64,000 bases of DNA. Origin: an uncultured Candidatus Poseidoniales archaeon. GTDB lineage: Archaea > Thermoplasmatota > Poseidoniia > Poseidoniales > Poseidoniaceae. Each line of letters begins with the position of its first letter. Positions within the stretch are counted from its first letter, which is position 1. The DNA is taken from the NCBI GenBank assembly GCA_905182715.1, contig CAJJCP010000007.1, positions 29,756 to 93,755 on the forward strand, written 5' to 3'. Under the pieces are notes generated by a model that was not told where the DNA came from, searched no databases, and saw nothing but the letters and a program-made list of their open reading frames with translations. A program made the position numbers and the translations under genes. Below are positions 36,576 to 46,050 of the stretch, piece after piece.

Positions 36576-37589
36576 ATGTGGCTCTGGTATGACTGGCGTG
36601 CAGCAGCGATTGCCGATACCAATGGTTCGATCGTCGATGTTGAACAATGGGACGGTTTTTACGACCAGCGTAGTCTTGTTGCTCGACTTGAATGCATTGC
36701 TGAAGGTGGTCTTACCCCAGAAGCAATGGTTTTGTTAGAACGCTTCCCTGAAGCCAAACCTCGCGTTCATGGTGAACTTGATTTGCCTGACGCCGATTGG
36801 CCTTTGCCGGATGATGAAGCGCAACAAGCTGCTGATGAAGCAGCGATTGCTATGGCTACCAGAGGCGTTGCACAAGCCGCAGGTGACCCTGACCGTCGTC
36901 TCGAACATTTGATGCGGGCGAGCGATGAAATGCGCAGCACCTTCATCACTATGGAAGCACGCTTGGTCGAATGGGTTGGCTTATTTTTGCCTGAAGCACG
37001 ATTTGGCCAAGACCGTTCAAGTCTTGGAAAAACGGTTGGCGAAGCAGAATCATTGGAGCACCTCTCGACAACACTCGACGTACCTCTTCCACCCGTCGGT
37101 CCTGGGAAACCCGAATGGAAAGCGCTCAAAGAATGGGGGCAGAGTGTCTCTGTCTTCCGAGGTCAACTGGACCGTTTGGAAAATGGTATTCGCCATTTAA
37201 CACTCGAACATCTTCCTTCTCTGTCTGCCCTTTTGGGACCGTTGCTTGCGGCTCGTCTTTGTGTTGAAGCGCATGGGCGCATGCGTCTTGCTCGTCTTCC
37301 TGCAGGAACCGTTCAAGTTCTTGGTGCTGAAAAAGCGTTTTTCAACCATCTCAAAACAGGTGCGCCACCTCCAAAACACGGTCATATTTTCATGCATCCT
37401 TGGATTTCACGTTCCCCTCGTTGGGTTCGAGGTAAGATTTCACGAACCGTTGCAGCCAAAGCGAGCATTGCGGCGAAAATTGATGCCTTTGAAGGTGAAC
37501 CATGGGGCGAAGAAGAAATGCGAGAACTCGAACAAAGAGTGGAAGAAATTTGTCAAGCATTCCCTTCACCACCTTCACGCCGAAAATGA
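36576..37589 (+). CDS. nop5: C/D box RNP protein Nop5
   Basis: Core protein of archaeal box C/D sRNPs that bridges L7Ae and fibrillarin for 2'-O-methylation. The C-terminal NOP domain is clear: VLGAEKAFFNHLKTGAPPPK, then HGHIFMHP, RGKISRTVAAK and AAKIDAF. The N-terminal domain (fibrillarin-binding) is more diverged, followed by a helical coiled coil (about 130-200). The ATG at 36576 has GGAGG 4 nt upstream and is preferred over a GTG at 36558. Followed 9 bp later by flpA, the usual partner. Confidence 0.92.
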   Translation: MWLWYDWRAAAIADTNGSIVDVEQWDGFYDQRSLVARLECIAEGGLTPEAMVLLERFPEAKPRVHGELDLPDADWPLPDDEAQQAADEAAIAMATRGVAQAAGDPDRRLEHLMRASDEMRSTFITMEARLVEWVGLFLPEARFGQDRSSLGKTVGEAESLEHLSTTLDVPLPPVGPGKPEWKALKEWGQSVSVFRGQLDRLENGIRHLTLEHLPSLSALLGPLLAARLCVEAHGRMRLARLPAGTVQVLGAEKAFFNHLKTGAPPPKHGHIFMHPWISRSPRWVRGKISRTVAAKASIAAKIDAFEGEPWGEEEMRELEQRVEEICQAFPSPPSRRK

Positions 37590-37598
37590 GGTCTGAAT

Positions 37599-38318
37599 AT
37601 GGGGAAAAACAACAATCGTCGCCGTCAGACAATGTTGTCTTGGGCGGTGATGAAGGATGGCCGAGCATTATGGTCAATGAACGCTGTACCTCGACAAGCA
37701 GTCTACGGTGAATCACTCAGGTCTTTTTCTGGAACTGAATTTCGTCGTTGGGATCCTTCACGTTCCAAACTTGGTGCAGCCATTATGCGAACTGAGCGTG
37801 ACCCTTCGTGGCTCTTACCAGAAGAAGGCACGACTGTCCTCTATCTCGGTGCAGGCCACGGGACTTCAATCAGTCATTTGCACGATCATTTGTGTGGCCA
37901 AGGTAACGATTTACGAGGACGTTTAGTTGCTGTTGACCTTGCACCACGATGTCTTCGAGAACTCATTCATATGGCAAAGAGTCGACCTGGTTTAGTTCCA
38001 GTGTTAGGCGATGCAAGAAAACATGCTGCTTGGGGTGTCTTACTTCCTCGTAAAGTCGATTGGCTGTTTCAAGATGTTGCTCAAGCCGGTCAAGTCGATA
38101 TTTTCATCGGAGCATGCCGACGTTTCCTCAACCGTGATGGAACTGGCCTTCTTTCACTCAAAGCAGCCAGTGAGCGCTGGACTGGAGAAGGAGAATCCGC
38201 ATTATTTGATAAGGTGGAACACCAACTTAACACCTCTGGCTTTGAAGTCGAGGAACGTATTTCATTAACCGGATATGAAGACAATCACGTTCTTTTCGCC
38301 GTTCGAAAGATGGAGTGA
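37599..38318 (+). CDS. flpA: Fibrillarin-like 2'-O-methyltransferase
   Basis: Catalytic subunit of the box C/D RNP. The SAM site is VLYLGAGHGTSISHLHD with VAVDLAPRCLREL, and the DVAQAGQVDIF motif is the family's DVAQPxQ signature. LLSLKAASE provides the catalytic Lys. Length 239 aa, standard for archaea. Directly downstream of nop5 and 4 nt upstream of fpg, so the three form one transcription unit. Confidence 0.95.
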   Translation: MGKNNNRRRQTMLSWAVMKDGRALWSMNAVPRQAVYGESLRSFSGTEFRRWDPSRSKLGAAIMRTERDPSWLLPEEGTTVLYLGAGHGTSISHLHDHLCGQGNDLRGRLVAVDLAPRCLRELIHMAKSRPGLVPVLGDARKHAAWGVLLPRKVDWLFQDVAQAGQVDIFIGACRRFLNRDGTGLLSLKAASERWTGEGESALFDKVEHQLNTSGFEVEERISLTGYEDNHVLFAVRKME

Positions 38319-38322
38319 TTCG

Positions 38323-39227
38323 ATGCCCGAATTACCCGAAGTCGAGACCGTTCGAACTGGTTTAGAACAAGCATGGGTTGGACGAACCATTACGCAAGTG
38401 ACGCTACGCCGAGCAGGTTTGCGTTTTCCATTTCCTGAAAACATGGCACAACGATTGACTGGCCAAATGATTACTCAAGTTCGTCGTCGAGCAAAGTACC
38501 TTCTCATCGATACTATGGACGAACTTGTTTTTCTCTCTCATCTTGGAATGTCAGGACGCTATACGCTCATCACAGCATCTGAAGTTCCTCGTTATCTTGA
38601 AAAAAATGCGAGTTCAAAACATTCAAAGTTTGGAGAACTCACAGGTTTTGATGGGCGCCATGACCACATGGAATTCTGCTTCGATGATGGTTCGGTCGCC
38701 GTCTATACTGACCCTCGAAGGTTTGGCGTTGCCGATCTCTTTGAACGGGCAGAAGAGCCGATACAATCCCTCCTTGAACATCTTGGTCCCGAGCCACTTG
38801 AAAACTGGACTGCACAAGATGCAGCTCGCGATGCCAAGGGAAACGTTCACCGATTAAGACCACTTTACTCGACCAGCGTTTTGTTGTTGGTGTCGGTAAT
38901 ATCTATGCTTGTGAAGCTTTACACCGTTCAGGTATTTCTCCAATTCTTCCAACCAATAAACTGGTGCGTAAAGACGGTAAGCCAACAAAAGCCCTCATCA
39001 CTTTGGTTGAACAGGTCAAAGAAGTTCTCATAGCAGCAATTGCAGTTGGTGGCTCAACACTCAATGACTTCGCTGCAGTCGATGGAACCCTCGGCTATTT
39101 CGGACATCATTTCCAAGTGTATGACCGAGAGGACGGCCCTTGTCTCAAAGAAGGTTGTAACGGAACGATTGAACGCATTGTGCAAAGTAACCGTTCGACT
39201 TTTCTGTGTCCTCGGTGCCAGAAGTAG
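38323..39227 (+). CDS. mutM: Formamidopyrimidine-DNA glycosylase Fpg/MutM, with one frameshift
   Basis: Base-excision glycosylase/AP lyase for 8-oxoguanine. The N-terminus MPELPEVETV gives catalytic Pro2 and Glu3, and RRRAKYLL the conserved Lys. The frame breaks at 38850-38854: the current reading HRLRPLYSTS is noise, while one inserted base restores HRIKTTLLDQRFVVGVGNIY, the exact helix-two-turn-helix signature, continuing to the zinc finger and stop at 39227. The finger reads CLKEGC..CPRC, with four rather than two residues between the first cysteines. As written, the protein would be inactive; an assembly error is the simpler explanation. Confidence 0.88.
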
Positions 39228-39855
39228 TCACAGTAGACTCAAGGTGACTGAGCCTGCAAAAAACCAGAGGGCAACTGCAGTCAAGTTTGTAGACAACTTC
39301 TCCATTCTGACGTAATTTCTCTAACACGGGCGTGCCGGTTAACACGATGGCCACAATCATGTACCAGCCCATGTCGATGGTCATACCAAGTAATCCAATG
39401 ACGATCTTTGTTTCAATCCCCATGCCAGGTTTGAGTACTTGGGCCAAGACTGCTACCAAAAAGAGAGCGATTTTTGGATTAAAGAAAGCGATTGCAAATC
39501 CCTCGGTAAACCCTTGACGGCCTTTGCTATTCGATTCGAGATCGATGTCTTGTAAGGCATTCATTTCAGCCGTCCACATGATGATTCCATACCATATCAA
39601 GAGCAAAACGCCGATGATTTGCAGAACTAAGAATACATTGGGTGCGTTTTCTAACAGTAAGATCAAACCGAATACTGCACTTCCAGCATAGATGCCAAAT
39701 CCAACCCCGTGACCAACGGCACAGGCAACTCCTTGTCTTCGTCCACCGATGAGGGTATTTCGTAATACGACAATTAAACTCGGGCCAGGCGATGTTGCAC
39801 CGAGTGAAAAAAAGATACCTGCGGCAAGAATTGCTTCCCACGCTATAGGCTCCAT
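39228..39855 (-). CDS. LysE-family amino-acid exporter, with one frameshift
   Basis: A six-helix exporter (LysE/RhtB type). The N-terminus has GATSPGPSLIVVLRNT (the family's GPG motif), followed by VGHGVGFGIYAG and EGFAIAFFNPKIALFLVAV. The current frame runs off after NGEVVYKL into unlikely sequence ending at 39145. Removing one base in TTT at 39286-39288 gives VVYNLTAVALWFFAGSVTLS, the expected last helix, and a stop at 39228, immediately adjacent to the fpg stop. That clean fit supports a one-base error. Start at the ATG at 39855 rather than 39894. Confidence 0.85.
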
Positions 39856-39894
39856 ACCCGGTCGTGATGGCAGTAAGACATCAACGCTTCTCAC

Positions 39895-40419
39895 GAGAGG
39901 CCTTCACCCCTCCGCAATGGAGGTGAATGAGAGGAAGCGGAGAGGTGAGGCTTTGAATCGAATTACAGGCCGTAAAAAAACATGGTGGAGGGTCGGTTCT
40001 CCGACATTCGTTCTTCCATTTCTTTCGAAACACGTAAGAAATCGTGATGCACTTTTCTTCGTTTTACAACACGAAGATATGCCATTCGAAGGCTTTCCGT
40101 AGTTGTCGGCTGCGTTCTCACTTGTGGTCGGTTGTCCATGTTTTATCCAAACCACCTACTCCCTCTTGAAGGTTCGCTTTCTTGCATCATACACTTATTT
40201 ACTGTCACTTTTCAGCAAATATATTCATTTAGAGTAGGATTCCGGAAATAGCACACGCTCTTCAGCATAAGCGCATGTGCTCTCATGATTTCATGGGCAC
40301 TTTCAAACACTCTCCAAATGAAACATTTCCTCATTGTATTGCTAAACCTTCATGTGCATTGCCGATGTAACACGAATTAGAGAGCGAAAATTTGATATTT
40401 TTGTTCTTAGGGTGAGTAC
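39895..40419. other. Intergenic region without convincing genes
   Basis: About 525 bp between lysE and the CDP-alcohol transferase gene. Short frames exist (plus 39917-40102, 61 codons; minus 39904-40155), but neither has a ribosome site or recognisable sequence. There is a hairpin CCTCC-GCAAT-GGAGG at about 39909-39923 within a larger imperfect inverted repeat, and another imperfect inverted repeat (GCACACGCT / AGCGCATGTGC) at 40251-40279. The 3' part from 40190 is AT-rich and probably contains the promoter of the following gene. A small RNA is possible but unsupported. Confidence 0.4.
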
Positions 40420-41310
40420 ATGAAAACGACGTATCGGATGATGGGGATTGCCGACTTCATCACTTTGGCAAATGGCCTTTTGGGCTCAGCTGCAATCATG
40501 TTCATCATTCTCGCTGTTGAAACACTCCAAAACCCGTATTTCGATGAAGGCGTAAAATCAAATTATATTTGGTTGGCCATGGGGTGCATTTTACTCTCTG
40601 CTATTGGAGACATCATCGATGGTCCGATCGCAAGAAAATATTCGAAGAGGAAATTACTTGGTGGAACATTAGATGTCATGTCGGATTGCATTTCTTTCTG
40701 TGTGGCTCCTGCCTTGTTGATGTTTGTAATGTTCGGGCGATGGGGTGAAGCATCACCTCTCTGGTCGGTCTCCTTAGGCATTGCTGGTTGCTGGATTATT
40801 GTCACAGGAATGCTCCGATTGGCACGATTTCAACATGAAGATGGTTCAGATAAAAATTATTTCCATGGCCTTGCTTCACCAGGAAATGCCATGATCTTGA
40901 TCACAGTTGCTGCAATGATATGGCTCCAACCTTCATCCGGTTATGGCCCTGATGTGACGACCAATTGCATTTTCTGTTTTGAAGCAACGAGTTCTTCGCA
41001 CGAGAAGCCCTTTTTCGACTTTTTAATTCTTCCAGTTATGTTTCTTTCAGGTGCCTTGATGATTTCTGACCGGAAACTCTCCAAAGCAAAGAAAGGCATT
41101 CCAATGAAACTTTCAGCGCTTCAACTTCTTTTCATCGTCTCAGCAACAATTCTCTCAATTCTTAATTCGACTGAAGTCGGTGAGAATCTCATCAATACGA
41201 AGTTTCAATTTGTATTGTACGGTCTTTCTGCAATCCTGTTAGTTGTATACGTTGTAGCTGGCCCTAAAATTGTGGATATGGATTCGAAAGAATCATTTGA
41301 GTCTGAATAA
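40420..41310 (+). CDS. CDP-alcohol phosphatidyltransferase, archaetidylserine synthase-like
   Basis: A membrane enzyme with the exact CDP-alcohol transferase motif, DGxxAR, eight residues, then GxxxDxxxD (DGPIARKYSKRKLLGGTLD and onward, about residues 67-89). About eight hydrophobic segments. Size and N-terminal position of the motif match PssA-type enzymes, which in archaea make archaetidylserine from CDP-archaeol and serine; inositol or glycerol phosphate as acceptor is possible. GGGTGAG lies 4 nt before the ATG. Confidence 0.85.
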   Translation: MKTTYRMMGIADFITLANGLLGSAAIMFIILAVETLQNPYFDEGVKSNYIWLAMGCILLSAIGDIIDGPIARKYSKRKLLGGTLDVMSDCISFCVAPALLMFVMFGRWGEASPLWSVSLGIAGCWIIVTGMLRLARFQHEDGSDKNYFHGLASPGNAMILITVAAMIWLQPSSGYGPDVTTNCIFCFEATSSSHEKPFFDFLILPVMFLSGALMISDRKLSKAKKGIPMKLSALQLLFIVSATILSILNSTEVGENLINTKFQFVLYGLSAILLVVYVVAGPKIVDMDSKESFESE

Positions 41311-41411
41311 TATTCCTACTTTTTGAATTCTTTTGCACCTCGCGACCTCTTTGAAGAGTTTTTGGCGTCCTCTCAAAACCAAAATGTAATTTTTCCTTTA
41401 GAGGTATGACC

Positions 41412-41423
41412 CGCGTATACGCG
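41412..41423. repeat. 12-bp perfect palindrome CGCGTATACGCG
   Basis: A perfect inverted repeat 9 bp before the ATG of the small plus-strand ORF at 41433, followed closely by a second self-complementary GCATGC. The position fits an operator for a dimeric regulator, or a methyltransferase/restriction target. No experimental or comparative support. Confidence 0.35.
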
Positions 41424-41432
41424 TAGAAGAGT

Positions 41433-41636
41433 ATGTTTCCGCGCATGCATGCCGGCACAGTCGCTCACGGTACAGCAACCTTGGCAGAAGTAATGGCAGC
41501 AATTGAGGCCTATTATGAGAGATTAGGTCCGAATACTGCGAGGCAAGAACACACTCTTGAACTGACGATTGTACATCTTGATGCGAATGAGTATCAAGAA
41601 ATTGAGGTTCCACATTTGTGGAACATTCAAACTTAA
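41433..41636 (+). CDS. Small hypothetical protein (67 aa)
   Basis: The 67-aa frame reads MFPRMHAGTVAHGTATLAEV and continues with an amphipathic helix and a beta-like segment (ELTIVHLDANEYQEIEVPHLW). Codon use looks coding. Its stop overlaps by 4 nt the stop of the GIY-YIG gene on the other strand, and a perfect palindrome lies upstream. No family recognised; no ribosome site is evident, so it may be leaderless or not real. Confidence 0.45.
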   Translation: MFPRMHAGTVAHGTATLAEVMAAIEAYYERLGPNTARQEHTLELTIVHLDANEYQEIEVPHLWNIQT

Positions 41637-42694
41637 GGATAAGCGTACGGATGTCCTTTTGCAATATCGACTGCAATGTGGTCTGGGCGAGGTGTTAGAT
41701 GTGCATTGTAGATGTTTTCAAAATGTTTCTTTGCTTCAGCCGTACTAAACTTCGTTTCAGTCGTTGAAGGAACTCTTTTCCACGAGATAACCCCAGTAAT
41801 TTCTTCATCAACCCCAAGCATATTTGTCAACTGTGCTCCAGCCTGTTCCTTTTCCCATTCTGCAATTTTCACTGCACGCATGGTTTGAAGGAATTCCATA
41901 TGAAGGTCCTTCAAAGGTTGTGTGATTGGTAAGACTGGATTTGATTTATTGGCGAGTGGTATTGAAGCAGGTGCGGCATCAGTAGCTACTTTCTTTGCAT
42001 CATTCAGAACTGGGTCGACTTTTGCTAATGTTCGTCCACCTGTGATTTTTGGCCCTCCATTTGAAGTTTGAGAGGTAACGTTGCACATTGCGAGTTGTGG
42101 TTCGGTAAGTGCTGCCAAAAACCCATTTTTATCGAATGTTGGCCCTTGTGATTTTTGTTGAAGATTAATAATTCTTTCAATACCATCAGAAGTACCAATC
42201 ATGGCACGCAATTCCTTATCCTTAATTTCGTAAAGGGCTTTCGAGATTTTCAGACCTTCATCCGCCGCAATGTAGGCTTGATGCATTGCAGATTCAGCAG
42301 GAGTCGGAGCACGAACATTGCCATTGCTTACTGTTGCTTTCAAGATATCTTTGTTTAGAAGCAGAGGTTTCGTGACTGCTTGCTCTGCTAACACTTGTTG
42401 AACAATCGGGATCGCTAATGACATCACTTCACTGTGATTCATTTCAAACCATTCACCAGTAATTCGATGTTCAGCAAAATAATGGTGCATATAGGTTTCA
42501 AGTTTGTCTACCATCGGAACTTGAATGTCCCATTCGGAATATTCTTCTCGAGGGTTTGCGGTCTTATGGTCACTCAGACGTGCAGAAACCGGACGCTCTT
42601 CACGAGTCAGTCCAATTTTCACATACCCTCCAACTTGGTTCGTCAAAAAATCTCGTTCTCGAATGAAATAAATGTAGCCAGACACTATAGTCAT
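41633..42694 (-). CDS. GIY-YIG nuclease-fold protein (T5orf172/MUG113-like)
   Basis: A 353-aa protein. The first ~95 residues form a T5orf172-type GIY-YIG domain: SGYIYFIRERDF, YVKIGLTREERPVSARLSDH (the conserved KIG..R..L), the THH-like MHHYFAEHRI and GEWFEM. The remaining 250 residues are helical and charged with no recognised domain; they look like a coiled DNA- or partner-binding tail. Such proteins occur in phages and mobile islands. It marks the beginning of the accessory part of the window. Whether the domain cleaves DNA is uncertain, as the catalytic Arg/Glu pair is only partly clear. Confidence 0.75.
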   Translation of the reverse strand: MTIVSGYIYFIRERDFLTNQVGGYVKIGLTREERPVSARLSDHKTANPREEYSEWDIQVPMVDKLETYMHHYFAEHRITGEWFEMNHSEVMSLAIPIVQQVLAEQAVTKPLLLNKDILKATVSNGNVRAPTPAESAMHQAYIAADEGLKISKALYEIKDKELRAMIGTSDGIERIINLQQKSQGPTFDKNGFLAALTEPQLAMCNVTSQTSNGGPKITGGRTLAKVDPVLNDAKKVATDAAPASIPLANKSNPVLPITQPLKDLHMEFLQTMRAVKIAEWEKEQAGAQLTNMLGVDEEITGVISWKRVPSTTETKFSTAEAKKHFENIYNAHLTPRPDHIAVDIAKGHPYAYP

Positions 42695-42870
42695 GTTATT
42701 AAGAGGGGTAATTTAGTATTTGAATCTGCGCTTTTTATGTAGTCTCGACATGTAATCAATGTACTTGCACACAATTACCTCCGGCCCAGGAAATGGGGAT
42801 ACGCCCTTTGGTGTGTGTTTTACACAACTGTTGTTGTGCGAGTTGGTGTAGAGTCACCTGTGATGGTGAC

Positions 42871-42933
42871 CCCCCTTTGGTGTACGGTGCACACTGCAAA
42901 AGCAGAGGGTCTGGTTCGATTCCAGAGAGGTGT
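42871..42933 (+). other. Degenerate tRNA-like sequence
   Basis: Contains a perfect T-arm (TCTGG-TTCGATT-CCAGA, 42910-42926) and a D-arm-like TGGTGTACGGTGCAC with the same TGGTGTA start as the two real tRNAs in the window. Between them is CTGCAAAAGCAG, which matches a tRNA-Cys(GCA) anticodon arm lacking five bases. The acceptor strands (CCCCCTT and GAGGTGT) pair with two mismatches. So it is not a working tRNA; it may be a relic at an old integration site, or a chance resemblance. Confidence 0.3.
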
Positions 42934-42977
42934 CACACTGAGAAAACCTCAAGTCAAACGCCTCGAGTAGGCATTCG

Positions 42978-44243
42978 ATGGCTCAACGCTTGTACCACAG
43001 TTCCTTCTTGGTACTGCTGATGCTGCTAGCGTCTTGTCTACCAGGTGACTTAGCGAAAACAGAGGCCCAAATTGAGGAGCCGCCCGCTTGGCCTGAAGGC
43101 AGTACTGCCTACGATAACATGGTCAGCATGACGCAATTCGGTTACCGACAAATCGATACAGCAGCCAACGAAAACAGTCGCAATTGGATCGCCAGTGAAC
43201 TTGAATCAATGGGCTATGAGGTTGAACGTCAATCGTTCACCACTGAAGTCTGCACCAATTGTCAAAACATTGTTGTCACCATCAATGGAACTTTGGAAGA
43301 TGACTGGCGCGTAGTTGGAGCACATCACGATGCCATCTGTTACTCTCCTCCACCGCTGATTGGTGTTACCTATCCAACCTGTACCAGCAGTGGAGCATAC
43401 GATGACGGAACAGGCTCAGGCGCGTTGCTTGAACTTGCACGAACCTTCTCTGAATGGAATGGAACGCCCTTGCACACCTGGAAATTAGCATGGTGGGATT
43501 ACGAAGAATGGCAAGGCAGCGGTAGCCCAGAGGGAGGAGGGAAAGGAAGTCTGCATTTTGTCGAACAACAGATTCCTGACAACATCAACGTGACCTATGT
43601 CAATTTGGATATGTTTGCGCTTAACTGGCCTGTCCCTACACCTTTTGCCAGTCAAGCAGCTGGTTGCGATGAAGACTTTTGGACACTCTACATGTTTACC
43701 TCCCCGGTCGATGATTGGTCGTATTACGAAAACAATGGATTGGAAGTCACCGAAGAGATGCAAAGCAATGCTGAATGGTTTCAAAGTCATTTGAAAGAGA
43801 TCAATTCGAATCTGTCACATCCAGAAGAATGGGTTCGAGTGATTGACGATACCAAAGGCAATTCCGACCATTATAATTTCATCATGAACAACCATACGGC
43901 AACGTGGTTACGCGGACAGCATCAGTACATCTTGGAAGAAGGTGATGCGTGTGAGCAAACGCCGAAGCATGCACAAACAGACTCAGTAACCACCATCAAC
44001 ACGATGGCAGGTGGAAGAGAGAACGTTGAGGCTGGGCTGCAAACGGGGCTTGACATTGTAGCGACCATGGTATGGTGGGATTGGCAGACGCCAGAGATGC
44101 TTGAGGCTCAAGAGCAAGAAGCGAGTTCGCAAAGCGAGACGAGCACCCAACTCTCGACGCTTCTCATTCCGTTGTTCTTGCTCATACTTGTTCCGGCAAT
44201 TTTCTTCCTCGTTAAGAACACTAACAAACTCAAAAATGAGTAA
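42978..44243 (+). CDS. Secreted M28-family zinc aminopeptidase with membrane anchor
   Basis: A 421-aa exported peptidase. The N-terminus has a signal sequence with a lipobox-like LLASCLPG. Zinc ligands of the M28 fold: GAHHDA (His), SSGAYDDGTGSGALLELAR (bridging Asp), the catalytic Glu pair in WDYEEWQ, VNLDMF (Asp) and KHAQTDS (His). The C-terminus ends in a membrane helix (LLIPLFLLILVPAIFFLV) and a Lys-rich tail. Processes peptides outside the cell, like the M14 enzyme at 19 kb. Although it lies among accessory genes, its composition resembles the core. Confidence 0.9.
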   Translation: MAQRLYHSSFLVLLMLLASCLPGDLAKTEAQIEEPPAWPEGSTAYDNMVSMTQFGYRQIDTAANENSRNWIASELESMGYEVERQSFTTEVCTNCQNIVVTINGTLEDDWRVVGAHHDAICYSPPPLIGVTYPTCTSSGAYDDGTGSGALLELARTFSEWNGTPLHTWKLAWWDYEEWQGSGSPEGGGKGSLHFVEQQIPDNINVTYVNLDMFALNWPVPTPFASQAAGCDEDFWTLYMFTSPVDDWSYYENNGLEVTEEMQSNAEWFQSHLKEINSNLSHPEEWVRVIDDTKGNSDHYNFIMNNHTATWLRGQHQYILEEGDACEQTPKHAQTDSVTTINTMAGGRENVEAGLQTGLDIVATMVWWDWQTPEMLEAQEQEASSQSETSTQLSTLLIPLFLLILVPAIFFLVKNTNKLKNE

Positions 44244-44292
44244 TCAAAGTCACTCTCCATGGTGTGACCTTGGATTATTTGAACCAAATCAC

Positions 44293-44311
44293 TACTTTTA
44301 AAGTATTTTTT
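44293..44311 (+). terminator. Hairpin plus T-run after the M28 gene
   Basis: TACTTT-T-AAAGTA (6-bp stem with a 1-nt centre) followed by six T residues, 50 bp after the stop of the peptidase gene. A 1-nt loop is tight, so the stem would open to 5 bp; the T-run is the stronger signal for archaeal termination. Confidence 0.5.
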
Positions 44312-44349
44312 AGGCTATTCTCGAAAACAATTGATTGGCGATAACCTAA

Positions 44350-44357
44350 TTAAATAA
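44350..44357 (+). promoter_or_regulatory. TATA-like box of the DGQHR gene
   Basis: TTAAATAA ends about 19 nt before the ATG at 44376, in a very AT-rich stretch without ribosome site. This suggests a leaderless or very short-leader mRNA. Confidence 0.45.
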
Positions 44358-44375
44358 AATTGAATATTGTGATTT

Positions 44376-46050
44376 ATGCGAGATACAATCAAACTGATTT
44401 CAATTGGAGAAGTCGCTTTCCATCATGAAATGCGTCAGAGAAATAATATTGCAGGAACTAAGTTGGAATTTCAAAAGAGTTTGACGGAGTATAAGATTCT
44501 ACTTGAGGCTGGCGTGTTTAACAAACCCGTAGAAGTCAAAAATCAGACACCATTTTCAGCAATAGGAGTGCCCAATGAGGAAGTGCAAATCACCTATGAT
44601 TTACCTCACTGGGAAGTTTTTGACAATACGGTATGGAAGTTGTTTGTCCAAATGAATTTTGATTATGTAAACAAAGGCAAGATTGGCATCTCTCTTAAAA
44701 ATGGAGAATACTTTGCAGCAAATGGTATTTTTGTAAATAGTGATTTTGTATTTTTGAGTAAAACTCTCTACGCGCCAAAAACCAGTGGCATCGACATAGA
44801 GAGTTCAACTTTTAGTCAGCAAGTAATCGAATGGATGAAGAATTTCTCATCAGCATGTGATTATCTGAGATCCGAATACTTAGAGTATAAAGATAAAAGA
44901 TTCATTCCTCTTATTGTTACCAGAGGATATAAAATTTCTAATGAGCTGAAAGAACAACTCAAAGAATCTCATGGTAATTATTTTATCAACGATCGATTCG
45001 TTGACGAGTTGCACAGAATTGCAGGCAAAAATGGCAATTTTGCAAGAACCGTTCTATGCCAAGAGTTATTCAAAGGAGAGCAATTGCCCTACCAAGTTCC
45101 ATCATTCAACGCACTGATGGAAGAAATTGATGGAGCGAAGGTGTACAGTTTCTTTGCCAGTGCCAAGGATGTTGTAGATACAATGTATGTGCACAGAAGA
45201 CTGCCCCAAGATACTGGTTTCGCAATGGCATATCAACGAATGGTTAAGCCCGACAAGGTGCAGGAGATAGGGAAATATCTTGAAGCAACAGCCTCATTCT
45301 TCCCTAAACTCTATAGTTGTCGCAGTCAAAGGTGAGGATTTCGAACAAGTCGAAGGAAATATGGGTAAATTGACCTTGCCGAATATCTATGGGAATATGT
45401 GGATAATTGATGGCCAGCATAGATTATATGGTTCTGCATTTTCAAATACTGATAAACCAATTTCAATCTGTGCCCTTCAGGGCTTAGACGGCATGCTTCA
45501 GGCTAAACAGTTCACCTCAATCAATTCTAACCAAACTAAAGTGTCTGGTGATTTAATTTGGGATCTGAAAGGCGAATTGTTTAGGGATGCGCAATTTGAG
45601 TCTTCAGAAAACAAAGAAAATGAAATCATGTGCCGTCAATACTACGTATCAAATGTTTGGAAAGCAGTCAATCAAAATCCCAACAGTCCACTCTCCTCGA
45701 GAATTAGAATACCAAGCCAAACACCAACCGAAGTTCTCGGTTTCGGAGCGATGTGTAAAAATTTAGATGATCCAACTATATGGGAATCTGGGGTTCTTGT
45801 AAGAAAAAATCAACCTGATGATGTAGTGAGAGACGTTGAAGATTTGTTGGTTGCAATGTTTGCTGCAATGTATGAAACAATGCCTAATGAATGGGCAAAA
45901 AATACTAAAAATGTAAAAGAAAAGAACTGGTTGTTGATTTCTTATTCGATGGAAATCATTTGTAAATTATTCAAAGATGCATGTCTGTATTTCTCCTCAG
46001 CGAGAAGTTTTTCTAATGACTGGCTAAGTGATGAAGTTCACGAGCACTGA
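44376..46050 (+). CDS. DGQHR-domain protein (DndB-like superfamily), with one frameshift
   Basis: Repaired length about 557 aa. The namesake motif WIIDGQHRLYG (codons at 45400-45432) and the following FTSINSNQTKVS define the DGQHR domain, a ParB/Srx-like fold found in DndB and many defence-island proteins. The 5' part (320 codons) has no known motif. The frame breaks at AAA 45306-45308: the ORF from 44376 ends in KLYSCRSQR, while one A fewer gives FFPNSIVVAVKGEDFEQ and joins the second part seamlessly. The gene is AT-rich and next to a HEPN-motif gene overlapping by one base. Role: probably antiviral; no dndACDE genes are present, so not the phosphorothioation system. Confidence 0.75.

Noticed and set aside
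39749..40155. Small genes in the region after lysE (117-codon plus frame, 83-codon minus frame)
   Set aside because: No ribosome sites, implausible composition and overlap with each other and with lysE.
42866..42936. Functional tRNA
   Set aside because: T-arm is good, but the anticodon arm lacks five bases and no 7-bp acceptor stem forms in register; treated as degenerate element only.
44376..46050. DndB of a phosphorothioation system
   Set aside because: DGQHR motif alone is shared by many proteins; none of dndA, C, D, E or the pts genes is nearby.
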